A stretch of 64,000 nucleotides of DNA from Ferrovibrio sp036381655 (GTDB taxonomy: Bacteria; Pseudomonadota; Alphaproteobacteria; Ferrovibrionales; Ferrovibrionaceae): NCBI RefSeq assembly GCF_036381655.1, contig NZ_DASVCJ010000020.1, positions 29,353 to 93,352 of the forward strand, written 5' to 3'. Each line of letters opens with the position of its first letter. Positions within the stretch are counted from its first letter, which is position 1. Made by a program: the position numbers and the translations under genes. Of this stretch, positions 44,225 through 50,145 are shown piece by piece. The notes under the pieces are model-generated. The model was not told where the DNA came from. It saw only the letters and a list, made by a program, of their open reading frames with translations, and did not search any database.

Positions 44225-44803
44225 ATGTCGCAACCCAAACGCATTCACGCCCTGGATATCCCGGTTCCCGCCCGCAGCGAGCTCGATCCCGATACGCAGG
44301 CCTATTTCGCCAAATGCGACGAGAAGATCGGCTTCGTGCCGAATGTGCTGCTCAGCTACAGCTTCGATGCCAAGAAGCTGCGCGGCTTTACCGAAATGTA
44401 CAACGAGCTGATGCTGGCGCCTTCGGGCCTGTCGAAGCTGGAGCGCGAGATGATCGCCGTCGCGGTCAGCAGCATCAACCACTGCTTCTATTGCCTCACC
44501 GCGCATGGCGCGGCGGTGCGCCAGTTGTCGGGCGATCCCAAGCTGGGCGAGCTGATGGTGATGAACTGGCGCAGCGCCGAACTCAGCGACAAGATGAAGG
44601 CGGCGCTGGAATTCGCGGCGAAACTGACCGAAAGCCCCGACAAGATCGTCGAGGCCGACCGCGCAGCGCTGCGTAAGGCGGGCTGGAGCGACCGCGACAT
44701 CTGGGACATCGCGGCGACGGCCAGCTTCTTCAACATGTCGAACCGCATGGCCGCCGCCATCGAGATGATGCCGAACGAGGAGTATCACGGCATGGCGCGG
44801 TAA
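44225..44803 (+). CDS. AhpD-like peroxidase-related protein
   Basis: The 192-residue protein belongs to the carboxymuconolactone decarboxylase/AhpD fold. It has the redox motif CFYCLTAHG near residue 88 (CxxC followed by a His three residues on). Members reduce peroxides or peroxiredoxins using that Cys pair. GGAGGAACGC precedes the ATG. It is divergent from the copper-binding protein, which fits a shared oxidative or metal-stress setting. Confidence 0.9.
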   Translation: MSQPKRIHALDIPVPARSELDPDTQAYFAKCDEKIGFVPNVLLSYSFDAKKLRGFTEMYNELMLAPSGLSKLEREMIAVAVSSINHCFYCLTAHGAAVRQLSGDPKLGELMVMNWRSAELSDKMKAALEFAAKLTESPDKIVEADRAALRKAGWSDRDIWDIAATASFFNMSNRMAAAIEMMPNEEYHGMAR

Positions 44804-45111
44804 GGCGGCCCGGCAAGGCTGCGGCGGGGTCCGGGCGGAGGTGCAGGCGGGAGGGTCAGGCGAGAGGATCAGGCCCGCGGAATGCCAAAGCGGCATGAGG
44901 ATTTCTGCCCCGGGAAGGCCGGGACGGCCGCGCTGCTCAAAAACGCGCCAGCGGGCCGATTGCCTGTGGCTTAGGCGCAACACTTCGATTTAATTCGCGC
45001 CTGCACAATTGCAGGCCGGCGAACATTCTGTCGCAAAATCCTGGATTCCCAGTCAGAAAATGACCTAAGCCCATGAAATTGCAGGTGCGACGTTTTTTCC
45101 TCACTTTCCTC
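44804..45111. other. Non-coding region upstream of the sRNA
   Basis: About 300 bases without a supportable gene. It contains a palindrome CTGCA-CAAT-TGCAG (45001-45014) and two copies of ATTGCAGG, at 45008 and 45078. Composition is mixed and includes T-rich tracts near 45092. Confidence 0.4.
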
Positions 45112-45140
45112 TTGCACTGCACCCGAGACAAGACTACATT
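45112..45140 (+). promoter_or_regulatory. Sigma-70-type promoter of the sRNA
   Basis: TTGCAC (45112-45117) and TACATT (45135-45140) are separated by exactly 17 bases. The predicted start lies near 45147. No coding gene follows, but a hairpin-rich stretch and a strong terminator do. Confidence 0.65.
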
Positions 45141-45146
45141 GTGCAT

Positions 45147-45232
45147 CGCAACAAGCTTTCCGGTTTGTTGCATGCCCTTCTCGGGCGTTTCCTCCCTAGA
45201 CTTGGGCCGCACTCGCTGCGGCCCTTTTTTTT
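45147..45232 (+). ncRNA. Candidate trans-acting small RNA (~86 nt)
   Basis: The stretch between a promoter and a strong terminator can fold as follows. Stem GCAACAA (45148-45154) pairs with TTGTTGC (45165-45171) around a CUUUCCGG-type loop. A short CCC-UUCUC-GGG stem comes next. A single-stranded UUUCCUCCCUAGACUU (45188-45203) then contains an anti-Shine-Dalgarno CCUCCC. The terminator hairpin closes the RNA. This layout resembles alphaproteobacterial sRNAs that bind ribosome sites by CCUCC motifs. No ORF with a ribosome site lies within it. It is not assigned to a known family. Confidence 0.6.
45204..45232 (+). terminator. Strong Rho-independent terminator of the sRNA
   Basis: GGGCCGCA-CTCGC-TGCGGCCC (45204-45224) is followed by eight T residues. 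It is the clearest intrinsic terminator in the window. Confidence 0.92.
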
Positions 45233-45290
45233 GCCCGCTTGTCTTTCGGAACTGGTATCGACCCGATACTGCCTGATCCGGACCGTCCGA

Positions 45291-46694
45291 TCAGATCTCC
45301 CAGCCGGCATCTTCCTCTGCGGCAGCCTCCGCCCTGGGCGGCACCGCCAGCACCTTGTCGATGCGCCGGCCATCCATGTCCATCACCTCGAAACGCCAGC
45401 CGTTCCAGTCCACGCTGTCGCCGGCAGCGGGCAGGCGGCCGAAGCGGTCGAGCAGGAAGCCGGCCACCGTGTGATGCCCGTCCGTCTCGGGCAGCATCAG
45501 GCCGAGCCGCTCGCCGAGCTCGTCGCGCGGCAGTTTGCCGTCGATCAGCCAGCTGCCATCGTTGCGCTGGACGATGCCGGGCAGGTCCGCCTCGCCCGGC
45601 AGGGCGAAATCGCCGGCGATGCTTTCCAGGATGTCGCTGGCGGTGACCACGCCTTCCAGGCTGCCGAACTCGTCGACCACGAAGGCCATGCCGCTGGGCG
45701 AGCGCTTGAGCAGCGCCAGCGCATCCAGCACATCGGCGCTTTCATGCACCGCCGGCACCGGATGCACCAGCGCGGCGAGGCCGTTCTCGCCCGGCTGGGC
45801 GCCATGCGGTTCGGCGGCATCGGGCTTGGCGGTATCGGAGGCGAGCAGATCGTCGGCCTGCAGGCGGCGATCCAGCAGCGCGTTCAGCACATCCTTGACG
45901 CCGACGCTGCCGATCGGCTCGTCGATGCTGCCATGCGCCGCCGGCAGGCGCAGATGCATGGTTTCGCGCAGGATCTTGAGCTGCTTTTCGCGCGGCGCAT
46001 CGAGATCGATCCAGTCCAGTTCGCGGCGCGGCGTCATCACCGCCCGCACCGAGCGGTCGCCCAGCTTCATCACCGCCGCGATCATCTTGCGCTCGGCCGG
46101 CTCGACCGTGCCGGCGCTTTCCGCCTCGGCGACGAGCTGGCGGATTTCCTCCTCGCTGACGGCGCCGCGGGCGACGCCATGCCCGCCGGTCAGCCGCAGG
46201 ACGAGCTGCGACGACTTGTCGAGCAGCAGCACCAGCGGCCCGGCGATCCCGGCCAGGGCGGACATCGCCGGCGCCACCGCTGCGGCGATCGCTTCCGGAT
46301 TCTTCAGCGCGAGCTGCTTGGGCACCAGTTCGCCGATAATCAGCGACAGATAGGTCACGCCGCCGACCACGACGGCGAAGGCGACGGAATCGGCCGCGGC
46401 CGGCGCCAGCCAGCCATGCCCGGCCAGCCACAGCGCGAAGCGATGCGCCAGCGTGCTGCCGGAAAACGCGCCGGCGAGAATGCCGACCAGCGTGATGCCG
46501 ATCTGCACGGCGGAGAGGAAACGGCCGGGATCGGCGGCAAGCTGCAGCGCCCGGCGCGCGCCCTTGCGGCGCAGGCGCACCATCGCCTGCAGCCGCGCCC
46601 GGCGTGCCGAAACGACGGCCAGCTCCGACATGGCGAGCAGGCCGTTCAGGACGATCAGCGCCACGATCAGCGCGATTTCCAGCGCTAGGGTCAT
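45291..46694 (-). CDS. CNNM/CBS-domain membrane protein (HlyC/CorC family)
   Basis: The 467-residue protein has an N-terminal CNNM/DUF21 domain of four segments (ALIVLNGLLAMSELAVVSARRARL, GEL VPK-type loop), a CBS pair (about 205-345; FVVDEFGSLEGVVTASDILE) and a C-terminal CorC/HlyC domain (VAGFLLDRFGRLP). Members move Mg2+ or Co2+ or regulate such transport. It stands alone, divergent from the 157-aa gene. Confidence 0.92.
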   Translation of the reverse strand: MTLALEIALIVALIVLNGLLAMSELAVVSARRARLQAMVRLRRKGARRALQLAADPGRFLSAVQIGITLVGILAGAFSGSTLAHRFALWLAGHGWLAPAAADSVAFAVVVGGVTYLSLIIGELVPKQLALKNPEAIAAAVAPAMSALAGIAGPLVLLLDKSSQLVLRLTGGHGVARGAVSEEEIRQLVAEAESAGTVEPAERKMIAAVMKLGDRSVRAVMTPRRELDWIDLDAPREKQLKILRETMHLRLPAAHGSIDEPIGSVGVKDVLNALLDRRLQADDLLASDTAKPDAAEPHGAQPGENGLAALVHPVPAVHESADVLDALALLKRSPSGMAFVVDEFGSLEGVVTASDILESIAGDFALPGEADLPGIVQRNDGSWLIDGKLPRDELGERLGLMLPETDGHHTVAGFLLDRFGRLPAAGDSVDWNGWRFEVMDMDGRRIDKVLAVPPRAEAAAEEDAGWEI

Positions 46695-46919
46695 CGGTGG
46701 CGCGGCGTTACTGGCCGGAATGGCTGTCCAGCACCCGGTCTAGGTCGATCCGGCATAGCGGGGAAACTATACGAAACCGCCGGGCCGGCCGCCAAGAGGC
46801 CTGGCAGGCGGCTGATGCGATGCAGCGGCGGCCTGCGGCGCCGCGCTAGCGGCCAAGCGACAACGCCGTGCCTGTTGCGTGAGAAACGCATCGGCTTTGC
46901 GCATCGGCGCTCGGCCAGG
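46695..46919. other. Divergent intergenic region
   Basis: No gene is visible between the CNNM protein and the EcfG-type promoter of the next gene. The stretch probably holds the promoter of the CNNM gene. It contains a GC-rich inverted tract near 46795-46850 (GGCAGGCGG, GCGGCGGCC) but no clear function. Confidence 0.4.
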
Positions 46920-46944
46920 GGAACCCGCCATAGGCCGCGGTGTT
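46920..46944 (+). promoter_or_regulatory. Candidate EcfG-type promoter
   Basis: GGAAC (46920-46924), 16 bases and TGTT (46941-46944) match the alphaproteobacterial EcfG consensus GGAAC-N16/17-cGTT. It lies 70 bases before the 157-aa gene, suggesting general-stress control. Confidence 0.5.
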
Positions 46945-47013
46945 CTATGTCAGGCGCTGCAACCGCAGCGCGGCATCATTCGCGCATACAGGAGGCATAG
47001 GAGGAGAGCCGAC

Positions 47014-47487
47014 ATGGAATCGACGACCAAGGATCGCCTGCAACAGAAAGCCGATATCTTCACCCAATATCCGGCTGCGGCCGGGTTTGCCGGCCGGCGC
47101 CGCGCGCTGAACCAGCAGGAGCGGCTGCATCGCTGGAACGAATTGCTGCGCCGCCACCAGGAGCGCGCGCTGGCGACGTTCTTCGAGATCGAATATCTCG
47201 AACCGGAATTGCGCGACCGCACGCGCTGCGACAATTCCGCCATCAGCGTCGCCTTCGAGGATCCGGTGCTGCGCGCCGACGGGCTGACCGACGACACCTA
47301 CGGCACCGCGAAGCGCTATTTCGGCCTGACCGACCGGCAGATGCATCGCATCGTCTGCTACTGCCATCACGGCGCGACGGCCTATGCCGGCGGCGTCGCC
47401 TATATGGTGCGCGCGGCCTATCACAGCAGCCGGCCGGCGCAGCCCGGCCCCGTCGCGCGTCTGTGGCGGGCGCTGATGAGCTGGTGA
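47014..47487 (+). CDS. Conserved-looking hypothetical protein (157 aa)
   Basis: I do not recognise this protein. It is basic and probably helical (RRRALNQQERLHRWNELLRRHQERALATFFEIEYL). It has a Cys/His-rich motif IVCYCHHGATAYAGG near residue 120 that could bind metal or haem. AGGAGGCATAGGAGGAG before the ATG gives a very strong ribosome site. An EcfG-like promoter lies upstream and csbD lies convergently downstream, both pointing to general stress. It has no membrane segment or signal peptide. Confidence 0.8.
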   Translation: MESTTKDRLQQKADIFTQYPAAAGFAGRRRALNQQERLHRWNELLRRHQERALATFFEIEYLEPELRDRTRCDNSAISVAFEDPVLRADGLTDDTYGTAKRYFGLTDRQMHRIVCYCHHGATAYAGGVAYMVRAAYHSSRPAQPGPVARLWRALMSW

Positions 47488-47503
47488 TCGAGGTAAATCA
47501 GGC

Positions 47504-47533
47504 GCAGTGCGGCGGGCGGCAGTGCGGCGGGCG
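47504..47533. repeat. Perfect 15-bp tandem repeat
   Basis: GCAGTGCGGCGGGCG occurs twice in direct succession (47504-47518, 47519-47533), between the stop of the 157-aa gene and a hairpin. It could be a minisatellite-like duplication. Confidence 0.85.
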
Positions 47534-47544
47534 GAAGGCAGGCT

Positions 47545-47567
47545 GAGCCCGGATCGTCTCCGGGCTC
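47545..47567 (+). terminator. Hairpin ending the 157-aa gene
   Basis: GAGCCCGGA-TCGTC-TCCGGGCTC is a perfect 9-bp stem, followed by CCCCC rather than T. It lies 57 bases after the stop, so it could protect or end the transcript. Confidence 0.55.
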
Positions 47568-47601
47568 CCCCGCATCGTGTCAGGTCAGCGCTTACGGCCG
47601 C

Positions 47602-47619
47602 GCCGCCCGCAAGGGCGGC
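47602..47619 (-). terminator. Hairpin at the csbD 3' end
   Basis: GCCGCCC-GCAA-GGGCGGC lies immediately after the csbD TAA on the minus strand. No T-run follows. It forms a convergent pair with the hairpin at 47545-47567. Confidence 0.55.
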
Positions 47620-47820
47620 TTATTGCATGCGGCGCGACCAATCCTCCACCTGCCGCTCGGCTTCTTCCTTGGCGACCCCGTAGCGTTCCTGAATCCGCCC
47701 GACCAGCTGGTCGCGGTTGCCGGCGGCGCGCTCGACATCGTCGTCGGTCAGATCGCCCCATTGCTCGCGCACCTTGCCCCGCATCTGCTTCCAGTTGCCT
47801 TTCAGTTGATCCCAGTTCAT
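47620..47820 (-). CDS. CsbD-family stress protein
   Basis: The 66-residue protein has the CsbD pattern MNWDQLKGNWKQMRGKVREQWGDLTDDD and GNRDQLVGRIQERYG. Members are small, abundant and induced by general stress, but their molecular role is unknown. AAGGAG six bases before ATG 47820 decides the start; a longer frame begins 15 bases upstream. An EcfG-like promoter is at 47860-47885. Confidence 0.95.
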   Translation of the reverse strand: MNWDQLKGNWKQMRGKVREQWGDLTDDDVERAAGNRDQLVGRIQERYGVAKEEAERQVEDWSRRMQ

Positions 47821-47859
47821 CGCTTGCTCCTTCATCGCGCCCGATGCGCGCGTTGGAAA

Positions 47860-47885
47860 AACATCCGACGAAGGGCGGGTGTTCC
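47860..47885 (-). promoter_or_regulatory. Candidate EcfG-type promoter of csbD
   Basis: On the minus strand GGAAC (47885-47881), 17 bases, then TGTT (47863-47860). This is the second EcfG-like promoter within 1 kb and lies about 40 bases before the csbD start. Confidence 0.6.
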
Positions 47886-47904
47886 TCGCGGGCGGCGAGG
47901 GCGC

Positions 47905-48621
47905 CTATTCCGTCCGGGCGCCTTTGCGCCGCTCCATCTCGCGCCGCAGGCTGTCGCGCCATTGCGCGCGCAATACCGCCGGGCGCTGCGGATAGCGCTC
48001 GTCGAGGAATTCGGCGGCAAGGACGCGGTCGGTGCGGAAATGGCGGAAATCCTGCCGCAACTCGCACCAGGCGGCGACGATGCGCACCGTCTGCATGAAA
48101 CCGAGCGTGACCGGCCAGATGACGCGCCGCGTGGTGCGGCCCTCGACATCGGCGTAATCCAGCGCCAGCTTGCGGCCGAGCCGGATCTGCGCGCGCAGCT
48201 GCGCCAGGTCGATGCGGTCCGGCGGCCGCGGCTCGCCCGATTGCGAAACGATGGAGGCCGGCTCGGCCAGATAGGGCCGCAGCTTCTCCGGCACCGCGGC
48301 CTCGATCTTGGCGATCAGGTCCTGCGCCGCCCGCGCCAGCGCCGGATCGCCCTGGCCCGCCACCCATTGCGCGCCGAGCACGGCGGCCTCGATCTCGTCC
48401 GGCGTCAGCATCAGCGGCGGCATGTCGTAGCCTCCTTCCAGCACGTAGCCGAAGCCGGCTTCGCCACGGATCGGCACGCGCTGGCCGATCAGGTCGGCGA
48501 TGTCGCGATAGACCGTCCGCAACGAGCATTCCAGCTCGGCCGCGATTGCTTCGCCGGTCAGCGGCGCCCGTGCCCGGCGCAGAATCTGGATGATCTGGAA
48601 CAGGCGGTCGGCGCGGCGCAT
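47905..48621 (-). CDS. YafY-type WYL-domain transcriptional regulator
   Basis: The 238-residue protein has an N-terminal winged helix (MRRADRLFQIIQILRRARAPLTGEAIAAELECSLRTVYRDIADL) and a WYL domain (GRKLALDYADVEGRTTRRVIWPVTLGFMQTVRIVAAWCELR). WYL regulators may bind nucleic acids or small ligands. Start 48621 fits family members; a longer frame reaches 48693. It diverges from a GST-like gene with a perfect palindrome between them. Confidence 0.93.
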   Translation of the reverse strand: MRRADRLFQIIQILRRARAPLTGEAIAAELECSLRTVYRDIADLIGQRVPIRGEAGFGYVLEGGYDMPPLMLTPDEIEAAVLGAQWVAGQGDPALARAAQDLIAKIEAAVPEKLRPYLAEPASIVSQSGEPRPPDRIDLAQLRAQIRLGRKLALDYADVEGRTTRRVIWPVTLGFMQTVRIVAAWCELRQDFRHFRTDRVLAAEFLDERYPQRPAVLRAQWRDSLRREMERRKGARTE

Positions 48622-48659
48622 GGCGAAATGTCCTGGGATCGCATCCTGGATGGCGGCTC

Positions 48660-48677
48660 CTGACAGCATGCTGTCAG
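48660..48677. promoter_or_regulatory. Perfect 18-bp palindrome between the WYL regulator and GST genes
   Basis: CTGACAGCATGCTGTCAG is its own reverse complement. It lies 38 bases from the regulator start and 48 bases from the GST start, a likely operator for the WYL regulator that would govern both genes. Confidence 0.65.
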
Positions 48678-48725
48678 CAGGACGGGCGTACAAGAGGGCA
48701 ACGATGCTGAACAGGAGAGAGTGTG

Positions 48726-49538
48726 ATGACCGCCGCGATCCCGGCCGATGCGAGACAGAGCGACAAGACCCCGATCATCCTTTACGGCTTCGGCCCCTGG
48801 ATGGGCCTGCCGGATGCCAGCCATTATACGGTCAAGACCGAAATCCAGCTGCGCATGGCGAAGCTGCGATATGTGAAGGACGTCACCGGCTTTGCCGCCG
48901 CGCCGAAAGGCAAGCTGCCCTATATCCGCGATACCGACGGCAGCGTGGTGGCCGATTCCACGTTCATCCGCGCCCATATCGAGCGCAGCCGCGGCCTCGA
49001 TCTCGATGCCGCGCTCAAGCCGCGCCAGCGCGCCGAGGCCTGGGCGGTCGAGCGAATGCTGGAGGATCATCTCGGCTGGGCGATCGCCTGGTTCCGCTGG
49101 GTGCCGGAAGAGGCGTTCCAGGCCGGCCCGGCGCGCTTCTACGATGCCGCGCCGGCGGAACTGCAGGACGATCTGCGCAATGCGGCGCGGGCGCGGGTGA
49201 TCTCCAATCTGCAGGCGCACGGCCTGGGCCGGCATGCCTATGACGAGATCGCCGAACTCGGCCTGCGCTCGCTGAATGCCCTGGCCATGCTGCTGGGCGG
49301 CGGCGACTATCTGTTCGGCAGCGGCATGAGCGCGGTGGACGCCACCGCGACGGCCTTCCTGGCGACGCTGACCGTTCCGCCGCTGGCCTCGCCGCTGCGC
49401 GACCGCGTCCTGCAGCTCGACAACCTGACCGACTACACGCAGCGCAACATGGCGCGCTTCTTTCCGCCGGTGCCGAAACCCGCCGCCATGCCCGCGCTGC
49501 ACGGCGATGCCGAACGGGAACTGATGGCGGCGGGCTGA
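48726..49538 (+). CDS. Glutathione S-transferase family protein (FAXC-like)
   Basis: The 270-residue protein has an N-terminal thioredoxin-like half (ILYGFGPWMGLPDASHYTVKTEIQLRMAK, then KLPYIRDTDGSVVADSTFI) and a helical C-terminal half (LFGSGMSAVDATATAFLAT). The variant N-terminal domain is that of Faxc/metaxin-like GSTs. AGGAGAG precedes ATG 48726. It is probably regulated by the divergent WYL protein. Substrates are unknown. Confidence 0.88.
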   Translation: MTAAIPADARQSDKTPIILYGFGPWMGLPDASHYTVKTEIQLRMAKLRYVKDVTGFAAAPKGKLPYIRDTDGSVVADSTFIRAHIERSRGLDLDAALKPRQRAEAWAVERMLEDHLGWAIAWFRWVPEEAFQAGPARFYDAAPAELQDDLRNAARARVISNLQAHGLGRHAYDEIAELGLRSLNALAMLLGGGDYLFGSGMSAVDATATAFLATLTVPPLASPLRDRVLQLDNLTDYTQRNMARFFPPVPKPAAMPALHGDAERELMAAG

Positions 49539-50013
49539 ATGCCCTGCGCCAGCCGGCCTGCGTCAGCGGCCAGGCGCCGTTTCGCCCGCTGTATCGGTCG
49601 CCTATTCGGCCGGCTCGAAGGCCTTCGCCCCGATTTCAGGCGTCTTCGCTGCAGGACTGCCGCCCGGCCCGGTTGACGGTCCGGTTGACGGTCCGGCTTG
49701 CGGCCTGGCCTCCGGCCGGGCCGCCTCGGTTTCGGCCTCGCGCGAGGCGTTTCCACCATGGCGATTCCACGCCGCGACACATGATCAGTCTCCTTTCGAT
49801 AAGGACGACTGTCCCGCGATATGGACCGAGGCGGCCGTCCTATCAAGCCGCGGCAGCCGATGCGCCCTGTTTGCTCTGCCGCAACGAAACAACGCTGCGG
49901 GAATGCTCTACCACGCCTCGCTTCCACGCAGATGCGGCAGGCGATGCGGGCCGCAACCAGAACCCTGTCAATGTCCTATTTGCGGTTGTCTTGACGATTT
50001 AAAAGGCGCAAGA
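49539..50013. other. Intergenic region before the NO reductase leader
   Basis: Nearly 500 bases with no confident gene other than a possible small minus-strand ORF (49636-49782). It contains a 12-base repeat GGTTGACGGTCC at 49672 and 49684, and a TGTCAA...TTGACG inverted pair near 49967-49995 that could belong to the nor promoter. No NorR, NsrR or FNR site could be identified with confidence. Confidence 0.4.
49636..49782 (-). CDS. Possible small ORF (48 aa)
   Basis: A minus-strand frame MCRGVESPWWKRLARGRNR...CSEDA is preceded by AAAGGAG seven bases before the ATG, a good ribosome site. The product is Arg/Gly-rich and I do not recognise it. Codon third positions do not strongly favour this frame; a second overlapping frame (REAETEAARPEARP...) looks equally protein-like, so a frameshift is possible. 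Confidence 0.3.
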   Translation of the reverse strand: MCRGVESPWWKRLARGRNRGGPAGGQAASRTVNRTVNRAGRQSCSEDA

Positions 50014-50145
50014 ATGAAACAGCTTGAGAATGGCGGAGCGCGTTTTGCCTCCTGCAGCAGTGTTGAAGCCGAGTCCGTAGACGCCTGGATTGCCGAAGCC
50101 TGGGTCATCCCCCCTTGCTTCCCGAACGCGGAGGACTTCACATGA
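50014..50145 (+). CDS. Leader ORF coupled to the NO reductase gene
   Basis: A 43-codon frame (MKQLENGGARFASCSSVEAES...CFPNAEDFT) ends in TGA that overlaps the ATG of the reductase as ATGA. It has two isolated Cys residues and a weak AAAAGGCGC site. It may be a translational leader for the reductase or a small protein of its own. I know of no family match. Confidence 0.45.
   Translation: MKQLENGGARFASCSSVEAESVDAWIAEAWVIPPCFPNAEDFT

Noticed and set aside
49900..50141. FNR, NsrR or NorR operator upstream of the NO reductase
   Set aside because: TTGACG and TGTCAA half-sites occur, but spacing and symmetry fit none of these patterns.
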